Origin: CAWIVH01 sp963839475
GTDB taxonomy: Bacteria > Acidobacteriota > UBA6911
NCBI GenBank assembly: GCA_963839475.1
Contig: CAWIVH010000013.1
Location: 682,001 to 746,000, forward strand
Length of the DNA stretch: 64,000 nucleotides
Direction of reading: 5' to 3'
Below the pieces are notes generated by a model. That model had not been told where the DNA came from and did not search any database. It saw only the letters and a list, made by a program, of their open reading frames with translations. A program made the translations under genes and the position numbers. This document shows, piece by piece, positions 47,101 to 55,127 of this stretch (position 1 is the first letter of the stretch; each line of letters opens with the position of its first letter).

Positions 47101-47529
47101 CCCGCCCAAAGTCTGGTTCTCGGTATTCACCACCATGGCGGTCGCCGCCACTTCGATCGTCTGGACAACCGCGCCGACGGAGAGCTGAAAATCGGCGCCT
47201 GCTCGTCCGCCTACGTCAATCTTGACGTTGCGCTGCGTTGTCGAAAATCCCGACGCTTCAACCGAGATGGAATACTCCGCAGGCGGCAGGTTGGTGATGG
47301 TGTAAATGCCGCTTGCATTTGCTACGGTCGACCGCGTCGCATTCGTAGTTACGGCCTTAACAGTTACCTTTGCGCCGGGAACCACGGCGCCTGATGAATC
47401 CGTAATTGTTCCGGATACGGATCCAGTCTCTGTCTGAGCCAATGCAAGTCCGGCCGCCAACAACACTGTCATGGCCAGGGCTAAAAAACGCCTCCCTTGA
47501 ACAGCTGTCCAAAGATTCCCAAGCTTCAT
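44137..47529 (-). CDS. Oar-like TonB-dependent receptor with carboxypeptidase-regulatory domain (intact)
   Basis: An intact 1,130-residue outer-membrane protein. It has a signal peptide (FLALAMTVLLAAGLALA), a CarboxypepD_reg Ig-like domain (SGTITDSSGAVVPGAKVTVK) to about residue 110, a plug region with the acidobacterial signature (MLDGAANNDEFTSTVG, EFGRASGGIVNVATKSG), and a beta-barrel ending in the aromatic FFQMALKFIF. Start ATG at 47529 has a strong AAGGAGG. Such proteins are abundant in Acidobacteriota and are thought to take up large glycans or peptides or to act in surface interaction. The gene ends at a bidirectional terminator. It is the intact sister of the broken gene at 37564. Confidence 0.92.
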   Translation of the reverse strand: MKLGNLWTAVQGRRFLALAMTVLLAAGLALAQTETGSVSGTITDSSGAVVPGAKVTVKAVTTNATRSTVANASGIYTITNLPPAEYSISVEASGFSTTQRNVKIDVGGRAGADFQLSVGAVVQTIEVAATAMVVNTENQTLGGIVETQQIVDLPTLTRNPYDLVGTVGNVSGDTPDGRGAGYAINGQRSASTNIMLDGAANNDEFTSTVGQPVPLDAVQEFSVLTNNFTAEFGRASGGIVNVATKSGTNQFHGTAYEFNRTSALASNDFNSNANQQDKPVFVRNQFGYSLGGPVIKDKLFFFSSTEWTRVRSSANNTAYIPTSELLALTALNTQNFFKTYGAVASGVNVLGKVSKADLLSQGVDLCKGLAADSKCAAIPSSTPLFQRVNYVVPSDSGGGAPQNTYNTVNRVDYNLSDKTQLYFRYALFSENDFPGTVSESPYDGYNTPNTQFNNSAVFSLTRTFSPTLISQSKLNFNRFNNQQPFSDKWGAVPTLYMYSSGAANLPGGPIAFPGYGPYTPGSGIPFGGPQNFLQIYQDFSWVKGRHQFRFGGSYNYLRDNRTFGAYETAGEYLGTSLPRSFENLLQGQLYQMQVAVDPQGKYPCGATVTTDCTLILPVGMPNFSRSNRYNDWSLYAQDAWRVSNRLTLNLGVRWEVFGTQHNKDPKLDANWYPGSGSDIYKQTASGSVQLAPNSPIGKLWNTSYGNVAPRIGVAYDLFGDGKTSLRGGYGIGYERNFGNVTFNVIQNPPNYATVSITSGVDFPSIPISTSNLGILSGNTGTKPLPKVTLRGVDPNIKTAYAHLFSAAIEHRFGERMLGAVEYSGSVGENQYGITNTNRIGYGNFYGGTPCTPGTDGDPGTCTARMINTQYSNINFRTNGGSSNYNAMNLRYEIHGKWGLNLRTNYTYAHGMDDLSDTFSSGVYNLGWLVPDKPSIDRGDSYYDIRHRFVISGIWDFGYKNAKGWQKQVLDGWTLAPIVGFRTGTPFAIYDCSLAWNSCPYGFTKKPVPVSGDGLTPTSTPNTYNYLNMSNYFDSSWYDPKTGISDVGTFPSTMSGRNRYRGPGSRSFDLGMYKRFYLTERYSLQLRAEAYNVFNHPNLNNPGSQDVSAGAYVTTGYSGRRFFQMALKFIF

Positions 47530-48021
47530 TCTACTTCCTCCTTAGTTGTTTACGTAAAATACTAAGCAGGAAGATGAAGCAATTTGTTGACCCAAGGCGT
47601 CCCTTCGGATGCCTGAAATGCTGAGTGGCTGCAAGCCATTCAAAGGCAATCATTATTCCCCTCTGCCTTTATCGACTATGTGCTTGGTTTTAATGGGACT
47701 TAGCCTGAAAATCCATTCGGTTGAATGTTTGATCCATAAAATTGGATTTGCTGCGGGGAAGAGGAGGCCGAGAGACCTGCTGGGGCTCAAATTGGACCAG
47801 CTTGGACCCAATCATCGACGGTCATCAGGCTGCCGGTTGAAATCCGCCTTGCGGCTCCCCAATCTCGTGCGTAAGGCGCTTTGGAATGCGACGGATTGTC
47901 GCCGCTTTGGGGCGCATTTTGGGTCCAGGGGATATTCACTGCTTGATATTGCCCCACGCCAAAAGGGCTGCGCAACCGGGCGCAGTGGTTTTATTGGCCA
48001 AGGCAATGATTGCCCGCGGGA
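47530..48021. repeat. Spacer with decayed family D palindrome
   Basis: Between 47851 and 47907 the words gcggctccc, ggcgctttgga, tgcg and cgccgcttt recur in the same order as in the family D copy at 42720-42782, but with many changes. The rest shows the ribosome site of the receptor gene next to 47529 and no gene. Confidence 0.5.
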
Positions 48022-48444
48022 TCAATTCGAAGTGACAACCCTGTCCTGCAATACACCGTTCTGGGCCATCAGTTCCTTTTGGATGCTCGCCGGTTTCAGG
48101 CTTGCTGATCTTCCCCTGGTTTCAATCCTGGCCAGGAAGGACTTCCCGCCGTAATTGGCAAAGTGCAAGTGACCGTCGGCTTTCACGTCCGATCCCGGGA
48201 TGGTCGAGAGGATGGCGATGATCGATCCATCGGCCCTGTGGACCACGAACGAGGAATGCTGCGGCGCCAGGGGCAGCACGGCCCGCAATTCGATCCAGTA
48301 TTGGCCCGCTGCAAACTGCTGATTTCCGATGTAAAAATCAAACGGCATGGTTATGGACTGCCGTTCGAGCGCCTGGGCGCACGCCGGCGCCGCCACAATC
48401 AACAGGAGCCCACCCATGATAATTGCCATTGCGAACTTCTTCAT
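48022..48444 (-). CDS. Small exported protein of unknown function
   Basis: Start set at ATG 48444 with GGAGGG five bases before it, giving 140 residues. It has a signal peptide (KFAMAIIMGGLLLIVAAPACA) and a small beta-rich domain with the pattern ITMPFDFYIGNQQFAAGQYWIE and SSFVVHRADGSIIAI. Proteins with this pattern occur in many copies in Acidobacteriota; function unknown. It is preceded on the same strand by the TPR protein gene with a ~226-base gap. Confidence 0.75.
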   Translation of the reverse strand: MKKFAMAIIMGGLLLIVAAPACAQALERQSITMPFDFYIGNQQFAAGQYWIELRAVLPLAPQHSSFVVHRADGSIIAILSTIPGSDVKADGHLHFANYGGKSFLARIETRGRSASLKPASIQKELMAQNGVLQDRVVTSN

Positions 48445-48670
48445 AAAACCCTCCATTTTCGCACGATATTGCATCGATGTGTTCTTCGAGCCATATAACG
48501 AAAAGAGCGGGACAGGAGTCGATTAGGGTTTCATGAGGAAATGGCTGGCCAGGCATTTTTATCGCGGATGTTCGCGGAATTTCGATTCAACCATGCAGCT
48601 GAAATGGCCCGGATAACTCCGAGCCTTGAAAACCCAGGAGCTCATTTAAGAATCAGCTGAATCCAACAGC

Positions 48671-49963
48671 CTACTCTGGATTCTGCTGCTTGCTGGCGGT
48701 CGGCGCTCCGATGCTTTCCAGCTCCTGGATGCGACCCCGGACGCGATCGGTGTTGGCATTGGACGGGGCGTATTTTAGATACGTGCGCAGTTGCTCCATT
48801 TCGCCCGCGCTATCCTTTTTTTGTCCAAGCAGGTTTGCCAGGATGAGGTTGCCCATGGGAAACCGATGTGACGTGTCCAGCCGCTGCGCTCTGCGCGCGC
48901 TTTGTTCCGCGGCCTCGTGATTATTCAGGTAGAGATTGGCGAGTGCGTTCATGACAAACGCCTCGGGAAAGTCCATGGGATCCAGCGCATTGGCTTTTTC
49001 GGTCAAATCGGCCATCTCTCTCCAATTCTGCTCACGGTTTGCCAGCTTCGCCAATTCGATGTAAGGAATCACAAATTTGCTGTCGGCTTCTATGGCTTTT
49101 GCGAAAGCAGCTTTTGCTTCTCCCTGCTGCTTCAGGTGGAGGTGCGCCTGTCCCATGGCCACCCAGGCGCTAGCGTAATTGGGATAGATCCCGACTGCGC
49201 TCGTATAGCCTGCGATCGCCTCTTCGTATTTCTGCTTGCGGTAGGCCTTGTCAGCTCGCTCTAAAGCCTTCTTGGCATCTTTAGGAGCGCGCAGGCTTAT
49301 GGCGCTTACGGTGGTCCCCTGGATTCTGGAGATCGGGTAGATGATGATGGTGCCAACTTCGAGGAATTGCCCCGTCATCTGTCCCCGGTTCAAAGTCACG
49401 GTAGTGGAGCGGTACCCGGTTGCGGATGCCCTCAACTCGCAGCCAATCCAAAGGTTATTGTTACCAATCGTCATGCCGCCCATGGAATTCTCATTGGTGG
49501 CCATGGGATCCCAGGAACTTCCCATATGTCCGGAGCTTGCATCCATCATCGCGGGGTTGTCCACGCCGATCTGGTAGGAGAAAAAACCGCCGGTATTGAG
49601 GTAAGTTTCACGGTGCGGCTGGCCGCCGCAGACCCTTTCGATCACAATATTGGGGGGCAAAGGCGAGCCGTCGTCGGTTACCACGCTTCCGCTGATCAAG
49701 GGCAACAATTGTTTCTGTTGCTGTAGAGTTGGAGTCGGGTTCTGAGTTGTAACGGGATTGGTGGAACCGGGAATCGTGGTCTTTCCTCCCCCCGTGCCTC
49801 CGCCGGTGCTACCTCCCCCTCCCCCTGTGCTTCCACCCCCTGTGCCCCCGCCGCCAGTGCCGCCACCTGTGCCTGTGCCTCCTCCCTGCTGGGCAAAGGA
49901 ATAGGGGATGAAGGAAAGGGCGAGTAACAGGACAAAACTGCGAAACGTTCCTGTCGTTGACAT
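48671..49963 (-). CDS. Exported TPR protein with Gly-rich linker and carboxypeptidase-regulatory-like domain
   Basis: Start chosen at ATG 49963 (GGGAGG upstream), 430 residues. After a signal peptide (FVLLLALSFIPYSFA) comes a low-complexity Gly/Thr/Ser stretch of about 40 residues, then a domain like the CarboxypepD_reg fold (LISGSVVTDDGSPLPPNIVIERV, up to QFLEVGTIIIYP), then TPR units from about residue 235 (KKALERADKAYRKQKYEEAI) to the C-terminus. It is probably a periplasmic or surface scaffold. Family details are uncertain. Confidence 0.75.
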   Translation of the reverse strand: MSTTGTFRSFVLLLALSFIPYSFAQQGGGTGTGGGTGGGGTGGGSTGGGGGSTGGGTGGGKTTIPGSTNPVTTQNPTPTLQQQKQLLPLISGSVVTDDGSPLPPNIVIERVCGGQPHRETYLNTGGFFSYQIGVDNPAMMDASSGHMGSSWDPMATNENSMGGMTIGNNNLWIGCELRASATGYRSTTVTLNRGQMTGQFLEVGTIIIYPISRIQGTTVSAISLRAPKDAKKALERADKAYRKQKYEEAIAGYTSAVGIYPNYASAWVAMGQAHLHLKQQGEAKAAFAKAIEADSKFVIPYIELAKLANREQNWREMADLTEKANALDPMDFPEAFVMNALANLYLNNHEAAEQSARRAQRLDTSHRFPMGNLILANLLGQKKDSAGEMEQLRTYLKYAPSNANTDRVRGRIQELESIGAPTASKQQNPE

Positions 49964-50293
49964 GGCGTACCTCCCGAAGGACGAGGATGGATGCTGCGTC
50001 TTCAATATATTCTCTCTCATCGTGCGGGAGAGGGCAAGGAAGAGTTGCTCATGTTCTGGGGGTTTTCCAGTAAGCAGTTGCCGCGTCTGCGCGGTTTATG
50101 GAAATTAGATACTTGTCTTTTTCCGGAGTCGGCATCGGAATCGGGGTCGCAGTCGGGATCGCTGTCGATGGAAATCCGACCCCCGATTCCGACTGCGACC
50201 CCGATTCCGATGCCGACCCCAAGCGGGCGTTACAGGCCCGAAATGCCCAACCTTTGCCACAAAGATTTCGGGAGAGAATTGCTAAAAACCTAG
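49964..50293. repeat. Spacer with long inverted repeat of GTCGG/ATCGG words
   Basis: A 32-base inverted repeat pairs 50125-50156 with 50189-50220 with a single mismatch. The arms are built from repeated GTCGG and ATCGG words, and the 32-base loop can partly pair as well. It lies 74 bases after the ABC exporter stop and about 160 bases before the TPR gene start, both on the minus strand, but has no T-run. Confidence 0.85.
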
Positions 50294-52171
50294 TCACGAC
50301 CGCCGGAATACCTGGAGAGGGCTGATCTCCGAGTCCGCCTGGGCAGGCGGTGGAGATTCTCGCGGTTCCTCCGGTTCGGTTTCCCCGGGATTCACGAACC
50401 GGTTGCCTTCAAGCCCGGCCTGACGCGTGTAAAGATCGTAATAGCGGCCTTTCAACCCGATCAACTCGCCGTGGGTTCCACGCTCTGCGATCCTGCCTTG
50501 TTCGAGGACAAGGATCTGGGTGGCCGACCTTATGGTGGAAAGCCTATGGGCGATCACAAATGTGGTTCGGCCTTGCATCAGGGCTGCAAGGCCCTGCTGG
50601 ATCAGCGCTTCACTTTCGGTGTCCAGGCTCGAGGTGGCTTCGTCGAGAATCAGGATCCGGGGATCGGCAAGAATGGCGCGCGCGATCGCCACGCGCTGGC
50701 GCTGCCCGCCGGATAGTTTCACCCCTCGCTCTCCGATGACCGTGTCATACGATTTCTCGAGCTTATCGGCGAATTCGTCGACGCGGGCGATCCGGGCTGC
50801 CCGGATCATCGATTCTTCGGAGGCGTCGGGGCGCCCGAACAGGATGTTTTCCCGGATGGTGCCGTCGAAAAGGAAGTTATCCTGCAGAACCACCCCAAGG
50901 TGCGAACGGTAGGCATCGAGGCGGAGGGAGGAGAGGTCGATTCCATCCACAAGGATCCGGCCGCTTTCCGGTTTGACAAAAGCTGCGGCCAGGCTGATAA
51001 GGGTGCTCTTGCCGGAACCCGATGACCCAACCAACGCTGTGACGGTGCCGGGAGCCGCTTCAAGATTGATTTCCTCCAGAACCGGCTTCCCCTGCTCATA
51101 GGCAAAGCTGACATTTTCAAAGCGGACGTGACCCCGGATTTCAGTCAAGGTCTCGATTCTCCGGGGATCCGTGTCTTCCGGGCTTTCTGCCATGACCTCG
51201 TGCATCCGGTCCAGGCCGGCGAAGGCTTCGGTCAGCTGGCTTCCGATATTCACCACGCCGAAGACTGGCGCTATCATCAGGGCGAGGTAGAGGGTGTAAG
51301 CGAAAAACTCGCCGGTCGTCATGGCACCGCTCAATATCAGCCGGCCACCGACAATCATCACCGTGACGCTGACGAAGCCCATAAGAAACGTCCCCGCCAT
51401 GCTCATGGCCGAGGTGGCTGTCAGGGTGCGACGGATGTTTTCGAACAGCCGCAGAGCTCCTCGCGCAAAGGTTTCTGCCTCGCGGCTCTCCGCATGGAAT
51501 CCTTTGACGATCCTCACGCCGTTGAGCGACTCGGTCAGCCTTCCGGATACCTCGGAATAAATCACGCTCCTTTCCCGGAAGATCGGTCGGATTTTTGTAA
51601 AAGCACGGGTTACGAGGAAACTGAACAAGGCCAGGAAACCGAGGACTGCAAGGGTCAGGGTCGCGTTTATTTTCAGCAGCAGGATGAAGGCGACGGCAGC
51701 GGTGAGCAGCCCTCCTGCTAGCTCTACGAGACCTGTCCCTACCAGGTTTCTCACCCCTTCCACGTCCGACATGATGCGTGATACCAGCGCCCCGGCTTTG
51801 TTGGCGTCGTAGTAGCTGACCGGCAGCCGACCGATATGCTGCTGCACTTGGATCCGGAGGTCCGTGATCAGTTTCTGGGCGGTCTTGCTGAGCGTCTGGG
51901 CAAGAGCAAAGGCTGTCAGCGCCTGTATCAGGGTGGCGCCGCCGGCTGCGAGAGCGATGGGTGTCAGCAGCGCGGTATTGCGCTTCTGGATGACGTCGTC
52001 GATGAGGTACTTGGTCACCCCAGGCAGCACCAGGCTCGAAAGTCGATTCAGCAGAATCAGCAGGAATCCCAGGAAGAGGATACCGCGCCTGGGCCATACC
52101 AGTTCGCGAAAAGCCCGGCGCATGCTTGTCAGCCGGATCTTCTTCTTCGGTTTATTTTCAGCGTCTGCCAA
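50294..52171 (-). CDS. ABC transporter with fused permease and ATPase (MsbA-like exporter)
   Basis: A 625-residue half-transporter. Six membrane helices lie in residues ~25-320; the ATPase domain follows with Walker A LVGSSGSGKST, Q-loop VVLQDNFLFDG, signature LSGGQRQR, Walker B ILILDEATSS and switch histidine IAHRLST. As a homodimer it flips lipids, lipid-linked glycans or hydrophobic compounds. The substrate is not clear. No partner half-transporter gene is next to it. Confidence 0.93.
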   Translation of the reverse strand: MADAENKPKKKIRLTSMRRAFRELVWPRRGILFLGFLLILLNRLSSLVLPGVTKYLIDDVIQKRNTALLTPIALAAGGATLIQALTAFALAQTLSKTAQKLITDLRIQVQQHIGRLPVSYYDANKAGALVSRIMSDVEGVRNLVGTGLVELAGGLLTAAVAFILLLKINATLTLAVLGFLALFSFLVTRAFTKIRPIFRERSVIYSEVSGRLTESLNGVRIVKGFHAESREAETFARGALRLFENIRRTLTATSAMSMAGTFLMGFVSVTVMIVGGRLILSGAMTTGEFFAYTLYLALMIAPVFGVVNIGSQLTEAFAGLDRMHEVMAESPEDTDPRRIETLTEIRGHVRFENVSFAYEQGKPVLEEINLEAAPGTVTALVGSSGSGKSTLISLAAAFVKPESGRILVDGIDLSSLRLDAYRSHLGVVLQDNFLFDGTIRENILFGRPDASEESMIRAARIARVDEFADKLEKSYDTVIGERGVKLSGGQRQRVAIARAILADPRILILDEATSSLDTESEALIQQGLAALMQGRTTFVIAHRLSTIRSATQILVLEQGRIAERGTHGELIGLKGRYYDLYTRQAGLEGNRFVNPGETEPEEPRESPPPAQADSEISPLQVFRRS

Positions 52172-52475
52172 CGGATCTCCTCGGGAGATTGGATTGCTGC
52201 CTGCAAATCAAGAAGCCAAGTTGTATTCACCGCCAAGGCCTCGAAGACCTCAAAGGCCGCCCCCGGAAAGGTAACTCAGTGAGGACTTCGAGGTCTTTGC
52301 GCCTTAGTGGTTAAACCAATGTTTCACACTCCATTTCATTTTGTTTAAATCGCAATCATGGTACCGCATCGACTATCGGAATATGCTTTTTTTGAGCGCG
52401 GATTTGTGAATAATCCAACCTTGACACCAGCCAGGACGAAGGGTGCGCACTCTAACTTCTTTTTGGGAGTATCCC
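52172..52475. repeat. Spacer with family A inverted repeat
   Basis: Left arm 52228-52258 (caccgccaaggcctcgaag) and right arm 52284-52313 (gacttcgaggtctttgcgcc, ttagtggtta) are imperfect complements. The spacer separates the divergent ABC exporter and DUF1080 genes. I see no strong promoter match. Confidence 0.6.
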
Positions 52476-53372
52476 ATGAAACGAACGGGTCGATTCATTT
52501 TCGAAATTTCAGGTTTGATCCTTCTATTCTGCGCAGTTGCCGGAATGCTCCCCGGCATGCCTGCCGGTACGGCGCAGGAGAAGAAAGCCGAAACGCCTCA
52601 GGCGAAAGCGGCTGAAAAGTACCCCACCGGGTATACGGATACTCCCTTCCTGCCCGACGGCAAATGGCGTGTGCACGATATCAGCCGGCCGCATCCGCCT
52701 GTAGTAACACCCGGAACCTTCAGCACCGCTGCCCAGCCCGGTCAGCCGCCGTCCGATGCCATCGTGCTGTTTGACGGCAAAGACCTGTCCCAGTGGGTGG
52801 CAGCCGGTCCCGCAGGCAGCACCAAACCCGCGGCCTGGAAGGTCGAAAACGGCTATATGGAGGTCGTGCCGGGAATGTCGGGCATTGTCAGCAAGGAAAA
52901 ATTCGGCGATTGCCAGATTCACGTGGAATGGGCCTCGCCTAAGGAAATTCAGGGCGCCAGCCAGGGGCGCGGCAACAGCGGCATCGAAATCATGAGCCGC
53001 TACGAGATCCAGGTGCTCGATTCCTATAACAATGTGACCTACGCGGACGGCCAGGCAGGGGCCATGTACGGCCAGTACCCGCCGCTGGTCAACGCCGTCC
53101 GTCCTCCCGGGGAGTGGAATGTTTACGACATCGTTTTCGAAGCTCCCCGATTCGCCGACGGGAAACTCGTGAAACCAGCTACCGCCACGGTATTTCTAAA
53201 CGGGATTCTGCTGCACAACCGGATGGAATTCCTCGGTGTCACGGCGCACAGGGCGGTTGCGAAATATGTTCCGCACGGCTCGGAAGAGCCGCTCAGGCTG
53301 CAAAACCACACCAACCCGGTGCGCTTCCGCAATGTGTGGGTGCGCAAACTGGGCAGCTATGATCAGCCCTGA
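52476..53372 (+). CDS. Secreted DUF1080 (3-keto-disaccharide hydrolase-like) protein
   Basis: Start at ATG 52476 (GGGAG seven bases before); 298 residues. After a signal peptide and a linker, a single jelly-roll DUF1080 domain runs from about residue 90: VLFDGKDLSQWVA, then RGNSGIEIMSRYEIQVLDSYNN, and NHTNPVRFRNVWVRKLG at the end. Members act on 3-keto-glycosides or other sugar derivatives in the periplasm. It is followed convergently by the AGE epimerase gene. Confidence 0.88.
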   Translation: MKRTGRFIFEISGLILLFCAVAGMLPGMPAGTAQEKKAETPQAKAAEKYPTGYTDTPFLPDGKWRVHDISRPHPPVVTPGTFSTAAQPGQPPSDAIVLFDGKDLSQWVAAGPAGSTKPAAWKVENGYMEVVPGMSGIVSKEKFGDCQIHVEWASPKEIQGASQGRGNSGIEIMSRYEIQVLDSYNNVTYADGQAGAMYGQYPPLVNAVRPPGEWNVYDIVFEAPRFADGKLVKPATATVFLNGILLHNRMEFLGVTAHRAVAKYVPHGSEEPLRLQNHTNPVRFRNVWVRKLGSYDQP

Positions 53373-53395
53373 AAGGATTGCGGATTGCGGACTGA

Positions 53396-54706
53396 TTATT
53401 TCGTGAGGTCCTTGATAAGCTCTAGGCTTTCGATCATGGCGCGGCCGTTGTGATACCCGGCCTTCCAGGGTGACGCTTTGTCGCCGATGCTGTTCCCCTC
53501 GGCGGTTACCCGCTCGTGCCACTCCCCGGTTTTCCAGTCGGTCAGGCGCTGCTCGATAAATCCGAACACCCTGTTGAATATGCCCAGGTATTTCGGGTCC
53601 TTCGTAATGCGGTACATATAGAGCGCACTGACGGCGGCTTCGCATTGAACCCACCAGACCTTGGAGCGGTCGTCCGCGGGCCGGTTGAAAGGGCCGCTGT
53701 CGCAGAAGGCGCCCGTGGCCTCGTCGAATCCATACTTCAAGGCGTAATTCCAGAGGCTGCGATACAGATCCAGGTAGGGGTAGGTGGAGATTCCCGCGGC
53801 CGCGCATGCATCCATGACCAGCCAGACATTTTCGAGGTCGTGGCCGTATGAAACTCGCGATAAATTCCCCTCCAGCCTCGGGGTCCAGTCGCTGTTGTAC
53901 TTGTCGGTACAGGCTCCCAGGTCTTTGCGCACGACCGAACTCGTTTGGATGGCGATCAATTCGAGCAGCCGTTCGCGAGCCGCCGGGAGATTGGAAGCGC
54001 GATAGAAAGTGGTCATCGCTTCCAGGAGGTGAAGATGGGTGTTCATCAGTTTCACCCCGCTTTTGCCTCCCATGTAGGAATCAGTTTCCGGCGGCGCCGG
54101 CTTCCAATCCTCCGTAAAAAACTCTTCATACCCGCCGTATTTTTTGTCGTGCGCCCGGCTCTCGAGCAGGTCGAAGAGGTCCCGAGCCATTTTCAGGGAG
54201 TCTGCGTTTTTAGCCGCCATCGAATATTCCGAGAGGGCATAGAGGGCGAACGCCTGGCCATAAAGGTGTTTCATCGTCCTGAGGCGCTGAGTGCCGGTTT
54301 CATCGACTTCCCACCAGAACCCGCCGTTTTTAGGATCCCACATCCGGTCACGCAAAAATCGAAAACCAAGTCCGGCGGCTTCCAGGCAATCATTTCCGCA
54401 ATACCCTGATCTCGCCAGCCGGGAGAATAACCAGACCTGGCGCGCCTGGGTGACAATCATTTTGGTCCGCTGGGGCTTCAGGTCTCCCTTGGCATCGAAA
54501 TCGATCCAGTATCCGCCGTTTTTGTGGTCCAGGCTTTTGTTCAGCCAGAACGGCATGATGTTTCCCTTGAGGTTTTTTTCCAGGCGCGGCAGGTACTTCT
54601 GCAATTCTGATTTGTCCTGTCCCGACAGTTTGGAAACCGTCATCAGGAGCGCCGGCACTGCGAGGAGCGCCTTAAACCATAGGGTTCCGATTATGTGACC
54701 TTGCAT
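53396..54706 (-). CDS. Exported N-acylglucosamine 2-epimerase / cellobiose epimerase family protein
   Basis: A 436-residue (alpha/alpha)6-barrel enzyme with an N-terminal signal-like helix (WFKALLAVPALLMTVS). Family motifs: PFWLNKSLDHKNGGYWIDFD, QARQVWLFSRLA, GGFWWEVDETG, and the later active-site regions NTHLHLLEAMTTFYRA and VSYGHDLENVWLVMDA, which hold the catalytic histidines. It epimerises the C2 of a glucose unit at a reducing end, such as cellobiose to Glc-Man. GGGAG lies before the start ATG. Confidence 0.88.
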   Translation of the reverse strand: MQGHIIGTLWFKALLAVPALLMTVSKLSGQDKSELQKYLPRLEKNLKGNIMPFWLNKSLDHKNGGYWIDFDAKGDLKPQRTKMIVTQARQVWLFSRLARSGYCGNDCLEAAGLGFRFLRDRMWDPKNGGFWWEVDETGTQRLRTMKHLYGQAFALYALSEYSMAAKNADSLKMARDLFDLLESRAHDKKYGGYEEFFTEDWKPAPPETDSYMGGKSGVKLMNTHLHLLEAMTTFYRASNLPAARERLLELIAIQTSSVVRKDLGACTDKYNSDWTPRLEGNLSRVSYGHDLENVWLVMDACAAAGISTYPYLDLYRSLWNYALKYGFDEATGAFCDSGPFNRPADDRSKVWWVQCEAAVSALYMYRITKDPKYLGIFNRVFGFIEQRLTDWKTGEWHERVTAEGNSIGDKASPWKAGYHNGRAMIESLELIKDLTK

Positions 54707-55127
54707 GGATAATCTCCCGTTTATCGATTGCCGTCCGGCAGTAAATGTTTCATATCCCAGCAGCCAAGAGTGGAATTCATAGTATGTGTTGGCCGCGTAG
54801 CGGCCATTTGAATTTAGGCCGGCCTTTCAAGGCCGGCATTATGGCCGGCACGTCAAGGAGCGTCGCGTAGCGACGCATGACTCAACCCCAGACATAACGT
54901 TCATTGTAATGGATGCCATGTTCTTGGAGAAACTTCACATGCTCTTCCTGAAAGCTCATTGTATGGGTTCTATTCAACCGTCGCCACGCGACGCGCTCCA
55001 TCCTTTTGGCTTTAATGCCGGCCTTGAAAGGCCGGCCTAAAATCATGCGGGCCGCTACGCGGCCGAATGACGTCGACCTGTCAGGCATGGCTCTATTTGG
55101 ATTGACACGCATTACCACTCAGGCCCG
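54707..55127. repeat. Paired inverted family B palindromes around a transposase remnant
   Basis: Left cluster: hairpins at 54791-54805 (GGCCGC, loop GTA), 54817-54837 (GCCGGCC type) and 54861-54875 (CGTCGC, loop GTA). Right cluster: 55016-55036 (reverse complement of the 54817 hairpin) and 55049-55063 (GGCCGC, loop TAC). So the two sides form one larger inverted repeat of about 270 bases. The inner part encodes a fragment like the C-terminus of a Y1 transposase. Confidence 0.8.
54882..54971 (-). pseudogene. C-terminal remnant of an IS200/REP-associated (RAYT-type) Y1 transposase
   Basis: The minus-strand peptide (RTHTMSFQEEHVKFLQEHG, then IHYNERYVWG and a stop) resembles the C-terminal tail of IS200-like and REP-associated tyrosine transposases, where a helix with FQEE...FL..HGI precedes a final YxW-type end. 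The catalytic HUH and Tyr regions are missing, so this is only a fragment. It lies between inverted palindromes, as RAYT genes lie between REP sequences. Recognition is from memory of the family and would need a profile search. Confidence 0.6.

Noticed and set aside
47609..48154. 181-residue plus-strand frame
   Set aside because: It covers a decayed palindrome and the antisense of the small exported protein gene; no domain or ribosome site.
50098..50325. 75-residue plus-strand frame with Gly-Ile/Asp-Pro repeats
   Set aside because: It is the translation of the 32-base inverted repeat and its flanks, not a protein.
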